From [Streptosporangium] indianense (GTDB lineage: Bacteria > Actinomycetota > Actinomycetes > Streptomycetales > Streptomycetaceae), in the NCBI RefSeq assembly GCF_021474405.1, contig NZ_JAKEIO010000010.1, forward strand, positions 27,631-91,630: 64,000 nt of DNA. Reading direction: 5' to 3'. A program made the translations under genes and the position numbers. Below the pieces are notes generated by a model. The model saw nothing but the letters and a program-made list of their open reading frames with translations, had not been told where the DNA came from and made no database searches. How positions within the stretch are numbered: the first letter of the stretch is position 1; each line of letters begins with the position of its first letter. Of the stretch, positions 1 to 7,847 are shown piece by piece.

Positions 1-109
1 CCCGTGCCAGGCGAGGGAGGGGTCGGCGGCGAACAGCGAGTCGATCAACCTGACGCAGCCGCAGGACTTCCTCGGCGTCTTCGGGCAGGGTGCGACGTAC
101 GACACTCAT
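1..109 (-). CDS. GNAT-like acetyltransferase, N-terminal fragment, possibly frameshifted
   Basis: The ATG at 107-109 on the minus strand opens a frame beginning MSVVRRTLPEDAEEVLRLRQ, which reads like the first strand and helix of a GNAT N-acetyltransferase. The expected continuation of helix 1 (LIDSLFAADPSLAWHG) is encoded immediately afterwards but in a different frame, so the reading frame seems to break near position 50. In the start frame the rest is arginine-rich and not GNAT-like. The gene runs off the left edge, so I cannot tell whether this is a decayed gene, a sequencing indel or a coincidence. It diverges from the merR promoter across a 115-bp gap that holds a tetranucleotide repeat. 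Confidence 0.4.
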   Translation of the reverse strand, partial: MSVVRRTLPEDAEEVLRLRQVDRLAVRRRPLPRLAR

Positions 110-120
110 GAGTCCGTACG

Positions 121-146
121 CCAGCCAGCCAGCCAGCCAGCCAGCC
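121..146. repeat. CCAG tetranucleotide tandem repeat
   Basis: Six uninterrupted CCAG units plus CC lie 12 bp upstream of the start codon of the leftmost gene and about 40 bp upstream of the merR promoter. Tetranucleotide tracts can change length by slippage. Here the tract is intergenic and would alter promoter spacing rather than a reading frame. Confidence 0.8.
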
Positions 147-185
147 GGATCGGGAGACGTCCTGCCGATTTCTTACCGTCGGCGC

Positions 186-216
186 TTGCTTGGAGTGCAC
201 TCCAAGGTTCTAGCGT
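186..216 (+). promoter_or_regulatory. MerR-type promoter with 19-bp spacer and operator palindrome
   Basis: A -35 like TTGCTT (186-191) and a -10 TAGCGT (211-216) are separated by 19 bp, the over-long spacing typical of promoters twisted into shape by MerR activators. The spacer carries a perfect 18-bp palindrome, CTTGGAGTGCACTCCAAG (189-206). The first A downstream at +1 distance is the A of the ATG at 224, so the merR transcript is probably leaderless. Confidence 0.75.
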
Positions 217-223
217 GGGGGCC

Positions 224-688
224 ATGACGGTGATGGAGACCACGGCGACCGGGACCGACACCTGTGCCGGCCCGCCGCAGCAGAACCGGCGCCCGGACGG
301 CCAGGACCGCTACACGATCAGCGAGGTCGTCGCCCTGACCGGCCTGACGGCTCACACCCTGCGCTGGTACGAGCGCATCGGTCTGATGCCGCACATCGAC
401 CGCTCTCACACCGGTCAGCGCCGCTACACCAACCGCGACCTCGACTGGCTCGACCTGGTCGGCAAACTCCGCCTGACGGGCATGCCGGTGGCGGACATGG
501 TCAGGTACGCGGAACTGGTGCGCGAGGGCGACCACACCTATGTCGAGCGCTTCGAGCTGCTGAAGACGACCCGCGAGGACGTCCTGGCCCGGATCGACGA
601 ACTCCGCGGCACGCTCGCCGTGCTCGACCGGAAGATCAGTTTCTACGCGGACGCCGGGCGTGCCCTGGCGTCGGAGAGGTCCCGATGA
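224..688 (+). CDS. MerR-family transcriptional regulator
   Basis: A 154-residue DNA-binding regulator. An N-terminal winged helix-turn-helix (YTISEVVALTGLTAHTLRWYERIGL, roughly residues 30-54, given here only as a landmark) carries the family signature TLRWYERIGL, followed by the second wing and a C-terminal coiled-coil dimerisation helix (about residues 100-145). No cysteine cluster for metal binding is visible, which argues for a small-molecule or redox-type member such as the AdhR group rather than MerR or CueR. I chose the ATG at 224 over the GTG at 215 because the -10 box overlaps the GTG and the predicted +1 falls on the ATG. It overlaps the aldo/keto reductase by 4 bp (ATGA), so the pair is translationally coupled and probably autoregulated through the palindrome in its promoter. 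Confidence 0.9.
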   Translation: MTVMETTATGTDTCAGPPQQNRRPDGQDRYTISEVVALTGLTAHTLRWYERIGLMPHIDRSHTGQRRYTNRDLDWLDLVGKLRLTGMPVADMVRYAELVREGDHTYVERFELLKTTREDVLARIDELRGTLAVLDRKISFYADAGRALASERSR

Positions 689-1701
689 CGGACGGCACGA
701 TCACGACGGCGAAGCTCGGCGACCACGGTCCCGAGGTGAGCGTCCAGGGCCTGGGCTGCATGGGCATGAGCTTCGGCTACGGTCCCGCGGACGCGGACGC
801 GTCCCGGGCCACGCTGGAGCGGGCGCTCGAACTGGGCGTCACCCTCTACGACACGGCCGACGCGTACGGCGCCGGTGAGAACGAGCGGTTCCTGTCGCCG
901 TTCTTCAAGGCCCACCGCGACGAGGTCGTCATCGCCACCAAGTTCGCCCTGTCGATCCCCCCGGACGACCCCACGCGCCGGATCGTCCGCAACGACCCGC
1001 CCTACATCCGCGAGGCCGTCGAGGCGAGCCTGAAGCGCCTGGACGTCGACGCCATCGACCTCTACTACATGCACCGGCGCGATGTGAACGTGCCGATCGA
1101 GGAGAGCGTCGGCACCATGGCCGACCTGGTCCGCGAGGGCAAGGTCAAGCACCTCGGCCTGAGCGAGGTCACGGCCGGGGAACTGCGCGCCGCCCACGCC
1201 GTCCACCCCATCGCCGCCGTGCAGTCGGAGTGGTCGCTGTTCAGCCGGGACATCGAGACGCATGTCGTCCCCGCGGCCCGTGAGCTGGGCGTGGCCCTCG
1301 TGGCGTACTCGCCGCTCGGCCGCGGCTTCCTCACCGGCTCCTTCAAGAACGCCGACCAGGACCTGACCGCCGGTGACTTCCGCCGCCAGCAGCCCCGCTT
1401 CACGGGCGACAACGCCACGGCGAACGCGACCCTGCTGGAGCTGATCCGCGCGGTGGCCGAGGCACACGACGCGACCCTGGGTCAGATCGCCCTGGCCTGG
1501 GCGCAGCAGCAGGCGACGATCCACGGCCTCCCGGTCATTCCGATCCCCGGCACCCGCAAGCCCGCCAGGGTGGAGGAGAACACGGCGGCGACCAGGATCG
1601 TCCTGACCGACGAGGAACTGGACCTCCTGGACGGCATAGCGGCCCAGGTGGCAGGCACCCGCTACGCGGACATGGCGTTCACTTCGGCAGGCAGGGAGTA
1701 G
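685..1701 (+). CDS. Aldo/keto reductase (NADPH-dependent, AKR13-like)
   Basis: A 338-residue TIM-barrel oxidoreductase that reduces aldehydes or ketones with NADPH in the cytoplasm. The catalytic tetrad is visible: D56 and Y61 in YDTADAYG, K86 in ATKFA and H130 in YYMHRRD. The C-terminal cofactor segment IPGTRKPARVEEN is intact. It starts within the merR stop codon and has no promoter of its own. MerR plus aldo/keto reductase pairs usually respond to reactive aldehydes or electrophiles, so a detoxification role is likely. The true substrate cannot be read from sequence. Confidence 0.92.
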   Translation: MTDGTITTAKLGDHGPEVSVQGLGCMGMSFGYGPADADASRATLERALELGVTLYDTADAYGAGENERFLSPFFKAHRDEVVIATKFALSIPPDDPTRRIVRNDPPYIREAVEASLKRLDVDAIDLYYMHRRDVNVPIEESVGTMADLVREGKVKHLGLSEVTAGELRAAHAVHPIAAVQSEWSLFSRDIETHVVPAARELGVALVAYSPLGRGFLTGSFKNADQDLTAGDFRRQQPRFTGDNATANATLLELIRAVAEAHDATLGQIALAWAQQQATIHGLPVIPIPGTRKPARVEENTAATRIVLTDEELDLLDGIAAQVAGTRYADMAFTSAGRE

Positions 1702-1703
1702 CG

Positions 1704-1800
1704 CGGCGCCCCCAGGGGCGCGCCCTCAGGGGCGCGGGGCTGTGTCGAGGTGCGGCTCCGCCGCGTGGCGGGATCAACCACGCACGCACCCGCGCCCGCT
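1704..1800. repeat. Streptomyces-type GC-rich palindromic repeat cluster
   Basis: Two facing GGGGCGCG-type cores (around 1713-1740) are followed by the GGGGCTGTGTCGAGGTGCGG and GCTCCGCCGCGTGG stretches that recur in Streptomyces intergenic regions. It sits between the ends of the convergent aldo/keto reductase and DUF4429 genes and may act as a bidirectional terminator. The family assignment is from memory of the genus, not from a search. Confidence 0.5.
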
Positions 1801-1822
1801 GACGGCGAGGTCCCGGCGAACG

Positions 1823-2674
1823 CTAAAGCTCCGCCAACAACTCGGCCTTTTTGACCGAAAACTCCTCATCCGTCACCAATCCGGCCTGATGCAACTCGCC
1901 CAGGTGACGAATCCGCTCGGCGATGTCCGCGGGGTCACGCCGCGGCCCGCCGGTCGGCACGGCCGGCACCGGACTGGACGTCCGCACCGCGGCCAGCACC
2001 GCCGCCGCGAACGGCAACGACTCGTGCACGGGGCCGTACCCCAGTCCGAACACCACCGCGGCGGGATCCAGATCGGCCTGGCTCGGCGCCGCCACCGACG
2101 TATCCCGGCGCAAAAGCCGCAAATGCCCCTCGAAGACCTCCGGCGACCGCCACTCCACCCCGTTCAGCTCTCCGACGGAGAAGCTCTGGTCGCCCGCCTT
2201 CCACTTCGCCGACGACGCCCCCGTCCAGAACCACCGGAAGTTCACGGTCCGTCCGTCGAAGCTCGCCTTCCCGTCGTACGCCTTGAACGACAGCGGCCCC
2301 TCGGGCGGCTTCACGAGGAACCGATCGGTCGGCCCGGACTCCGTCAGCAGCGTCCGCAGTTCGTCGGCGTAGTACTCCGCGAGGACCTCGCGGTCGGCGG
2401 GCAGCACCAGCCGGTAGGGGTCGCCGCTCTCCTTCAGCTGCCCGGCGGCCGCCTCCATCAACGGGTCCGCTCCGGGACGCGGTTCGACGCGCAGCACGAC
2501 CGTGCCGCGTTTCCCGCGGGTCAAGGTGACCCCCGCTATCGCCTCCAGGGGCACGCGACGCTCCCCGAGGGCCTGGAAAAGCTTGGGTGTTCGAATCCCC
2601 CGTTCGTAACGGATGAGCACGGAGTCGGACTCGAACTCCCAGACGGCATGCAATCCGGCCAGTACGTCACCCAT
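1823..2674 (-). CDS. DUF4429 and SHOCT domain protein
   Basis: A 283-residue cytoplasmic protein of unknown function. It contains two DUF4429 (PH-like) units: residues about 1-130 (MGDVLAGLHAVWEFESDSVL onwards) and about 140-230 (AYDGKASFDGRTVNFRW). A C-terminal SHOCT helix follows, ending in LHQAGLVTDEEFSVKKAELL, a short motif thought to mediate oligomerisation. The start at 2674 gives the N-terminus normal for the family; an in-frame ATG lies nine bases upstream at 2683. It is transcribed in the same direction as the hydrolase upstream, 76 bp away, and converges on the aldo/keto reductase. Confidence 0.85.
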   Translation of the reverse strand: MGDVLAGLHAVWEFESDSVLIRYERGIRTPKLFQALGERRVPLEAIAGVTLTRGKRGTVVLRVEPRPGADPLMEAAAGQLKESGDPYRLVLPADREVLAEYYADELRTLLTESGPTDRFLVKPPEGPLSFKAYDGKASFDGRTVNFRWFWTGASSAKWKAGDQSFSVGELNGVEWRSPEVFEGHLRLLRRDTSVAAPSQADLDPAAVVFGLGYGPVHESLPFAAAVLAAVRTSSPVPAVPTGGPRRDPADIAERIRHLGELHQAGLVTDEEFSVKKAELLAEL

Positions 2675-2750
2675 GCGGCTCATCGTATGCGGCACGCGCT
2701 CCTCCGTCCCCCTCCCGAGCAGACCGCAATTCTTTCGGCTTCTACGCGCG

Positions 2751-3959
2751 TCAGGCCGCTGCCGTGCCGGACAAACCGGTACGGCAGACGCCGTCTTCGT
2801 GCGCGCAGTGCACCGAGCGGTATGCGCCGACGCCGATCTCTGCGAAATTGAACAGACTTGCCGTTCCGGGCTCGAAGTAGCCCGCGTGCCCCTTCGCGCC
2901 CGCTGCCGACAGCACCCGTGCCCCGAACCCGGAGGACACCGGGTCCGCGCCGTGGCCCAGTCCGCCGACCTCCAGGTAGGGCACGTCCTGGATCCAGTCG
3001 TCGGAGTCCCGCATCGCCCACACCCGGGCGCCGGTCTGCAGCTGGGCCGCCTTCTCGACCCGCATGCCGGGGCTGCCCGCGACCGCGATGTCGGACACCC
3101 GGCCCGGCAGCGCGTGCGCCGCGACCCCGCACACCACGGAACCGTAGCTGTGGCAGAACAGCGAGACCGGCGAGCCACCCGGCAGCGCACGCACCAGCGC
3201 GTTGAGCCGCACGGCACCCTCCTCGGCACGCATCGCCGTGGCCGAGTCGATGCCGAGTCCGCTGGGCGCCGTGTAGTCGGCCCAGGCGATGACGGCCGTA
3301 CGGGTCGAGGGGCTCACCTGCCGCTCGGCCGCGTACAGGGACTTGGCCATGCCGACGGGCGCGGAGTACTTGCGCTGGGTGCGCTGGAAGGTGAGCAGGT
3401 CGGTGTCGACGCCGGGGACGACGACCGAGATCCGCTCCGCCCTGCGCAGGTTGCCGAAGACCTCCGCCACCCGGCCCGAGCCCTCGGGGTCGAAGGCCAG
3501 GATGTGCCGGCCCGGCTCCATGAGGTCCTCGAGGCGGTGCATCCTGCGGCCCGCCTCGTGCTGCCCGGACGGGGTGAGGCGCTCGTCGTGCATGCGCTCA
3601 CGCTCGACCTTGCGCGCCTTCGCGAGGGCGAGATGGTTGGCGCGGTAGCGCAGCTCGACCGGCGCGCCGTTCATGTTGCCCACCGCGAGCGGGTACGTGC
3701 GGACCAGGGACGAACGCTCCTGCTCGGTGAGCGAGGAGAAGAAGCGGGCCAGCTTCGTCGGCTCGGACTGCGGGTCCGGCAGCCGGTGCCCGCCGATCCG
3801 GCCGTGCTCCCAGGCGGAGAGCGAGGCTTGGAGCGGCGTGTCGCCCCGCTGGTTGCGCAGGGCCGTCCAGCCGGTGGTCGCGAGCATCACGAACACGACG
3901 GCCAGAGCGAGCAGTGCGCGCCAGACGTTCAGTTGCGGGGAGGTGTCGAAGGAAGTCAC
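2751..3959 (-). CDS. Membrane-anchored alpha/beta hydrolase (DUF1023 type)
   Basis: A 402-residue protein with one N-terminal membrane segment (about residues 13-33) and an extracellular alpha/beta hydrolase domain. The nucleophile elbow is FCHSYGS, where Cys replaces the usual first Gly of GHSxGS as is common in this family. A candidate acid lies in MRDSDDW and the histidine in AKGHAGYF near the C-terminus. Substrate is unknown; related Streptomyces proteins are probably esterases or peptidases acting at the cell surface. It is followed by the DUF4429 gene on the same strand and preceded by the convergent-free 73-bp gap to tetR. Confidence 0.85.
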   Translation of the reverse strand: MTSFDTSPQLNVWRALLALAVVFVMLATTGWTALRNQRGDTPLQASLSAWEHGRIGGHRLPDPQSEPTKLARFFSSLTEQERSSLVRTYPLAVGNMNGAPVELRYRANHLALAKARKVERERMHDERLTPSGQHEAGRRMHRLEDLMEPGRHILAFDPEGSGRVAEVFGNLRRAERISVVVPGVDTDLLTFQRTQRKYSAPVGMAKSLYAAERQVSPSTRTAVIAWADYTAPSGLGIDSATAMRAEEGAVRLNALVRALPGGSPVSLFCHSYGSVVCGVAAHALPGRVSDIAVAGSPGMRVEKAAQLQTGARVWAMRDSDDWIQDVPYLEVGGLGHGADPVSSGFGARVLSAAGAKGHAGYFEPGTASLFNFAEIGVGAYRSVHCAHEDGVCRTGLSGTAAA

Positions 3960-4032
3960 TGAAAGGACACACTAGGAGAACGAGAGGGTCTCGCGTTAAC
4001 CAAGTGACCGGGATCACGTTTCGGTGGATCTG

Positions 4033-4665
4033 TTAAGGGGACGGCCTCGCACGCCAGTTCCCGGCCAGTGCGGGGCCCACCTGATCCAGGTATGTGGTGG
4101 TGAGTTGGCGCATTCCGTCGAGGGTGACGTCGTCCCCCGCGGACCACAAGCGTTCGGTGACGCGAATCACCCCGCCGAACAGGGCCACGACGATCCTCGG
4201 CCGGGGGTCCAGGTCCACGTCGAGCCCCTCGCGCTCGGCGATGATGCACGCGAGCTGTTCCTCCAGCTCCGCCGAGCGCCGCAGATGGGCGGCGAGCAGT
4301 GCGGGCGTCGACTCGATCACCCGGTAGACGCGCATGTGGAGTTCGATCGGCACGAGCTCCACCACGGCCTCGTTGATCGCGTCCCAGCTCTCCAGCACGG
4401 CCCGGCGCAGCGCCTCCAGCGGCGCCTCGTCCGGCGGGCGGGTGCGCAGGGCCTCGACGACGAGCGTCTCCGCGAGGCGCGGCACGAAGAACGCCGTCTC
4501 CTCCTTGCCGGCGAAGTAGCGGAAGAAGGTGCGCTGCGAGACGTCCACGGCGGCGGCGATGTCGTCGACGGTCGTCTCCTCGTACCCGCGCGTGGCGAAG
4601 AGCTCCAGCGCGGCCCGCAGCAGTGCGTCCCGGGTGCGCCGCTTCTTGCGTTCGCGCAGGTTCAA
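4033..4665 (-). CDS. TetR-family repressor of the adjacent efflux gene
   Basis: A 210-residue regulator. The N-terminal helix-turn-helix spans about residues 10-55, with recognition helix DVSQRTFFRYFAGKE; the FFRYF form is typical of TetR repressors of drug pumps. The rest is the helical ligand-binding and dimerisation domain with MftR-like C-terminus. It is divergent from the DHA2 transporter, and the two -35 elements overlap by five bases in the 115-bp gap, so one bound repressor would block both promoters. The inducer is presumably a substrate of the pump. Confidence 0.9.
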   Translation of the reverse strand: MNLRERKKRRTRDALLRAALELFATRGYEETTVDDIAAAVDVSQRTFFRYFAGKEETAFFVPRLAETLVVEALRTRPPDEAPLEALRRAVLESWDAINEAVVELVPIELHMRVYRVIESTPALLAAHLRRSAELEEQLACIIAEREGLDVDLDPRPRIVVALFGGVIRVTERLWSAGDDVTLDGMRQLTTTYLDQVGPALAGNWRARPSP

Positions 4666-4744
4666 GACGTGCCTCTCGTCCTCGGTGTTTTCCCAGTTCA
4701 GGCTATACGGAAGAGTCGTGTCAGTTACCGACTGGTGAATTGGT

Positions 4745-4774
4745 TTGTCAACTGTCAGTGGCTGTCACTAGCCT
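4745..4774 (+). promoter_or_regulatory. Divergent efflux/tetR promoter region
   Basis: On the plus strand a -35 TTGTCA (4745-4750) and -10 TAGCCT (4769-4774) are 18 bp apart. Six bases later comes the A of the ATG at 4781, so the efflux mRNA is predicted to be leaderless. On the minus strand TTGACA occupies 4746-4751, overlapping the plus -35. Repeated TGTCA/TGACA half-sites across 4718-4768 are plausible TetR contacts. Confidence 0.65.
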
Positions 4775-4780
4775 CCCGGT

Positions 4781-6406
4781 ATGACTAGTCAGACCACCAT
4801 CGACACGACGGGGTCGGGGGGCAAGGCGCCGGCGGGTCCCTCGGACGCGACGCCGGGCAAGGGGCTGCGAGGGCACCCCTGGCTCACCCTCATCACCGTC
4901 GCTGTGGGGGTCATGATGGTGGCCCTCGACGGCACCATCGTGGCCATCGCCAACCCGGCGATCCAGAAGGACCTCGGCGCCACGTTCGCCGAGGTCCAGT
5001 GGATCACCAACGGATACTTCCTCGCCCTCGCGGTCTCCTTGATCACCGCGGGCAAGCTCGGCGACCGCTTCGGTCACCGGCAGACCTTCCTCATCGGCGT
5101 CGTCGGCTTCGCCGCCGCCTCGGGCGCGATCGGTCTGTCCGACAGCATCGCGTTCGTCGTCGTCTTCCGCGTCCTGCAAGGTCTGTTCGGCGCGCTGCTG
5201 ATGCCGGCCGCGCTCGGCCTGCTGCGGGCCACGTTCCCCGCCGAGAAACTGAACATGGCCATCGGCATCTGGGGCATGGTCATCGGCGCGTCCACCGCGG
5301 GCGGCCCGATCCTCGGCGGCGTGCTCGTCGAGCACGTCAACTGGCAGTCGGTGTTCTTCATCAACGTGCCGGTCGGTGTCCTCGCCGTCGTCCTCGGCGT
5401 GCTGATCCTGCGCGACCACCGCGCCGAGAACGCCCCGCGCTCCTTCGACCTGCTGGGCATCGCCCTGCTGTCGACCGCGGTGTTCTGCCTGGTGTGGGCG
5501 CTCATCAAGGCCCCGCCGTCCGAGTGGGGCTGGGGCGACGTCAAGACGCTGTCGTTCCTCGGGGCTTCCGTCCTGTGCTTCGCGGCCTTCGCCTTCTGGG
5601 AGACGAAGGTGAGGGAGCCGCTGATCCCGCTGGCCCTGTTCCGTTCCGTCGCGCTGTCCGCCGGTGTGGTGCTGATGGTGCTGATGGCCATCGCCTTCAT
5701 GGGCGGCCTGTTCTTCGTGACGTTCTACCTCCAGAACGTGCACGGGATGAGTCCGATCGACGCCGGTCTGCACCTGCTGCCGCTCACCGGCATGATGATC
5801 GTCGGCTCGCCGCTGGCCGGCGCGATGATCACCAAGCTCGGCCCCCGGGTCCCGCTCGCGGGCGGCATGGCGCTCACCGCGATCGCCATGTACGGGATGT
5901 CGACGCTGGAGACGGACACCGGCAGCGCCATCATGTCGCTCTGGTTCGCCCTGCTGGGCCTCGGTCTCGCGCCGGTCATGGTCGGTGCGACCGAAGTCAT
6001 CGTCGGCAACGCCCCGATGGAGCTGTCGGGCGTCGCGGGCGGCCTCCAGCAGGCCGCCATGCAGATCGGCGGCAGCCTCGGTACGGCGGTGCTCGGTGCC
6101 GTCATGGCCTCCAAGGTCAACAGCGACCTGGCGGGCAACTGGCAGAAGGCGGGCCTCCCGCCGCTCACGCCGGAACAGGAGCACCAGGCCTCCGAGGCGG
6201 TCCAGGTCGGTGTCCCGCCGGTGGCGCCGGGCACGCCGGACGCGATCGCCGCGAAGATCACGGGTGTCGCGCACGACACGTTCATCTCCGGCATGAGCGC
6301 GGCCTCGCTCGTCGCCGCCGGTGTCGCCGTCGTGGCCGTGTTCGTCGCCTTCCTCACCAAGCGCGGCGCGAACGCCGAAGCCGGTGCGGGCGCGGCGCAC
6401 ATCTGA
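4781..6406 (+). CDS. DHA2-family (EmrB/QacA-type) drug:H+ antiporter
   Basis: A 541-residue inner-membrane transporter with about 14 transmembrane segments. Motif D1-like LDGTIVAIANPAI lies in TM1, motif A (GKLGDRFGHRQTF) in the loop after TM2, and the antiporter motif C region (GMVIGASTAGGPILGGVL) in TM5. It should expel hydrophobic or cationic compounds using the proton gradient. It is divergent from its TetR repressor and predicted to be translated from a leaderless transcript. A strong hairpin lies about 120 bp downstream. Specificity cannot be predicted. Confidence 0.93.
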   Translation: MTSQTTIDTTGSGGKAPAGPSDATPGKGLRGHPWLTLITVAVGVMMVALDGTIVAIANPAIQKDLGATFAEVQWITNGYFLALAVSLITAGKLGDRFGHRQTFLIGVVGFAAASGAIGLSDSIAFVVVFRVLQGLFGALLMPAALGLLRATFPAEKLNMAIGIWGMVIGASTAGGPILGGVLVEHVNWQSVFFINVPVGVLAVVLGVLILRDHRAENAPRSFDLLGIALLSTAVFCLVWALIKAPPSEWGWGDVKTLSFLGASVLCFAAFAFWETKVREPLIPLALFRSVALSAGVVLMVLMAIAFMGGLFFVTFYLQNVHGMSPIDAGLHLLPLTGMMIVGSPLAGAMITKLGPRVPLAGGMALTAIAMYGMSTLETDTGSAIMSLWFALLGLGLAPVMVGATEVIVGNAPMELSGVAGGLQQAAMQIGGSLGTAVLGAVMASKVNSDLAGNWQKAGLPPLTPEQEHQASEAVQVGVPPVAPGTPDAIAAKITGVAHDTFISGMSAASLVAAGVAVVAVFVAFLTKRGANAEAGAGAAHI

Positions 6407-6527
6407 CGCTCTGCGGCGGCCCGTTCGCTCATCAGGGTGAACGAAGCCGCCGAACCCTCCCCTCCGGCCCATGCCGCAGGTCACAGTGGGTCAAGTCCTC
6501 CGCAGGGCATGGAGGACGGACGCTGCG

Positions 6528-6554
6528 GCGCGCTGCCGGAGGGGGGCAGCGCGC
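6528..6554 (+). terminator. Hairpin terminator after the efflux gene
   Basis: A perfect 10-bp stem GCGCGCTGCC/GGCAGCGCGC encloses a 7-base loop. No U-tract follows, as usual in Streptomyces. Confidence 0.55.
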
Positions 6555-6644
6555 AGGCAGCGGCATTGAAGCGTGCCGACGGGGTACACGCCATCTCATA
6601 CCCGAACCGAACCCCAACCGACCGAGGGTTTACGGGAGTCGATG

Positions 6645-6950
6645 ATGGCGAGCTTCGGACATGGCACGCGCAGGCACCCCCGCTCACGTGGCCGGACGTG
6701 GTCACGGGCCGGGACGGATCGCGCGACACTCGGACTCATCGGAGTCATCTGCGCCGTGGCAGGCTTCTTCGTGCTGGGGATCGTCCTCGGTCCCGCCGCG
6801 ATGGTCTGCGGCTGGCTCGCCATGGGCCGCACCTGGTCGGGGTCCCGCCCCACCGCGGCCGTGATCGCCCTGGTCCTGGGCGCCATCGACACGCTCCTGG
6901 CCGTCATCTGGCTGTCCGGAGCGGCCACACCGGGCGTGGGCTTGTTCTGA
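6645..6950 (+). CDS. Small DUF4190-type membrane protein
   Basis: About 101 residues with two predicted transmembrane helices (around residues 33-55 and 68-90) joined by a short loop containing GPAAMVCGWLAMGR, the DUF4190 pattern. Function is unknown. The ATG at 6645 is six bases after a GGGAG ribosome site (6634-6638); the adjacent ATG at 6642 is also possible. It stands alone, converging on the K+ channel gene across a shared hairpin. Confidence 0.7.
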   Translation: MASFGHGTRRHPRSRGRTWSRAGTDRATLGLIGVICAVAGFFVLGIVLGPAAMVCGWLAMGRTWSGSRPTAAVIALVLGAIDTLLAVIWLSGAATPGVGLF

Positions 6951-6973
6951 CCCGGGTGAAGCATGTGGGAAGA

Positions 6974-6997
6974 GCCCCCGGCCGCCCGGCCGGGGGC
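6974..6997. terminator. Bidirectional terminator
   Basis: A perfect 10-bp stem GCCCCCGGCC/GGCCGGGGGC with a 4-base loop sits between the convergent DUF4190 and K+ channel genes. Confidence 0.75.
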
Positions 6998-7001
6998 CCT
7001 C

Positions 7002-7775
7002 TCATGGCTCCACCGAGGTCCCCTTCCATGGCTCCACCGAGGTCCCCTTCAGGGCCGCCAACTCGCCCCGCAGCGCCCGCACCTCCTCCGTCAGCTCCCG
7101 TATCGCCTCGGTCTGCCGCCGCTCCTCGATGTCGTCCTTCTCGAAGCGGGCGATGAACCAGGCGGCGATGTTCGCCGTCACCACACCCAGCAGCGCGATC
7201 CCGGACAGCATCAGCCCGACCGCCAGCATCCGGCCGAGCCCGGTGGTCGGTGCCATGTCCCCGTACCCCACGGTGGTCATCGTGGTGAACGCCCACCAGA
7301 CCGCGTCCCCCAGGGTGTGAATGGAGGCACCGGGCTCGTCCCGTTCCACCTCCAGCACGGCCAGCGCACCGAAGACGAGCAGTCCCAGACATGACCCCGC
7401 GACGTATGTGGTGACGTGCACCTGCGACGCCATCCGCGCCCGCTGCCCGGCGAGGAACAGCATCGACACCAGCTTCAGCAACCGCAGCGGCTGGGCCAGG
7501 GGCAGCACCACGGCCAGCAGCGCCAGCGGATTGCCGCGTACGAACCGCAGCCGGTCCTCGGCCAGCCACAGGCGGACCAGATAGTCGGCGGCGAAAGCGG
7601 CCCATACCGCCCAGTTGGTGACATGGCATGTGGTGAGCAGGTCCTGCGGAGCCCTGGGGGCCACGATCGGTATGGCATAGGCGATCGCGAAGAGCACGGC
7701 CAGTGCCAGCAGCGGACCCTGGGTGCGCCGTTCCCAACGGGCCAGAGTGGTCGAGGCGGTCATCGGGAGCGTCAT
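7002..7775 (-). CDS. Potassium channel protein (Kv-like, single pore domain)
   Basis: A 257-residue membrane protein. Segments at about 19-40, 53-72, 85-110 and 122-142 form a voltage-sensor-like region, then a pore loop with selectivity filter TTVGYGD (residues 167-173), a last TM helix and a C-terminal coiled coil (about 215-245). It should be a tetrameric K+ channel. The mRNA is probably leaderless: -10 TACCAT (minus strand, 7782-7787) is exactly six bases before the ATG. The final residues KGTSVEPW are duplicated by a 24-bp tandem repeat that includes the stop codon. Confidence 0.88.
   Translation of the reverse strand: MTLPMTASTTLARWERRTQGPLLALAVLFAIAYAIPIVAPRAPQDLLTTCHVTNWAVWAAFAADYLVRLWLAEDRLRFVRGNPLALLAVVLPLAQPLRLLKLVSMLFLAGQRARMASQVHVTTYVAGSCLGLLVFGALAVLEVERDEPGASIHTLGDAVWWAFTTMTTVGYGDMAPTTGLGRMLAVGLMLSGIALLGVVTANIAAWFIARFEKDDIEERRQTEAIRELTEEVRALRGELAALKGTSVEPWKGTSVEP
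7003..7050. repeat. 24-bp perfect tandem duplication at a gene end
   Basis: The 24-mer at 7003-7026 is repeated exactly at 7027-7050. It adds eight residues (KGTSVEPW) to the K+ channel C-terminus and overlaps its stop codon. Confidence 0.85.
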
Positions 7776-7797
7776 GGAAGCATGGTAGGAAACGCGC

Positions 7798-7824
7798 GGG
7801 GCGGCACCCCTCGGGTGCCGCCCC
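7798..7824 (-). terminator. aceE terminator
   Basis: A perfect 12-bp stem GGGGCGGCACCC/GGGTGCCGCCCC with a CTC loop lies 24 bp past the aceE stop codon. Confidence 0.8.
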
Positions 7825-7847
7825 TGCGGATTCGGTCCTCGATGTCC

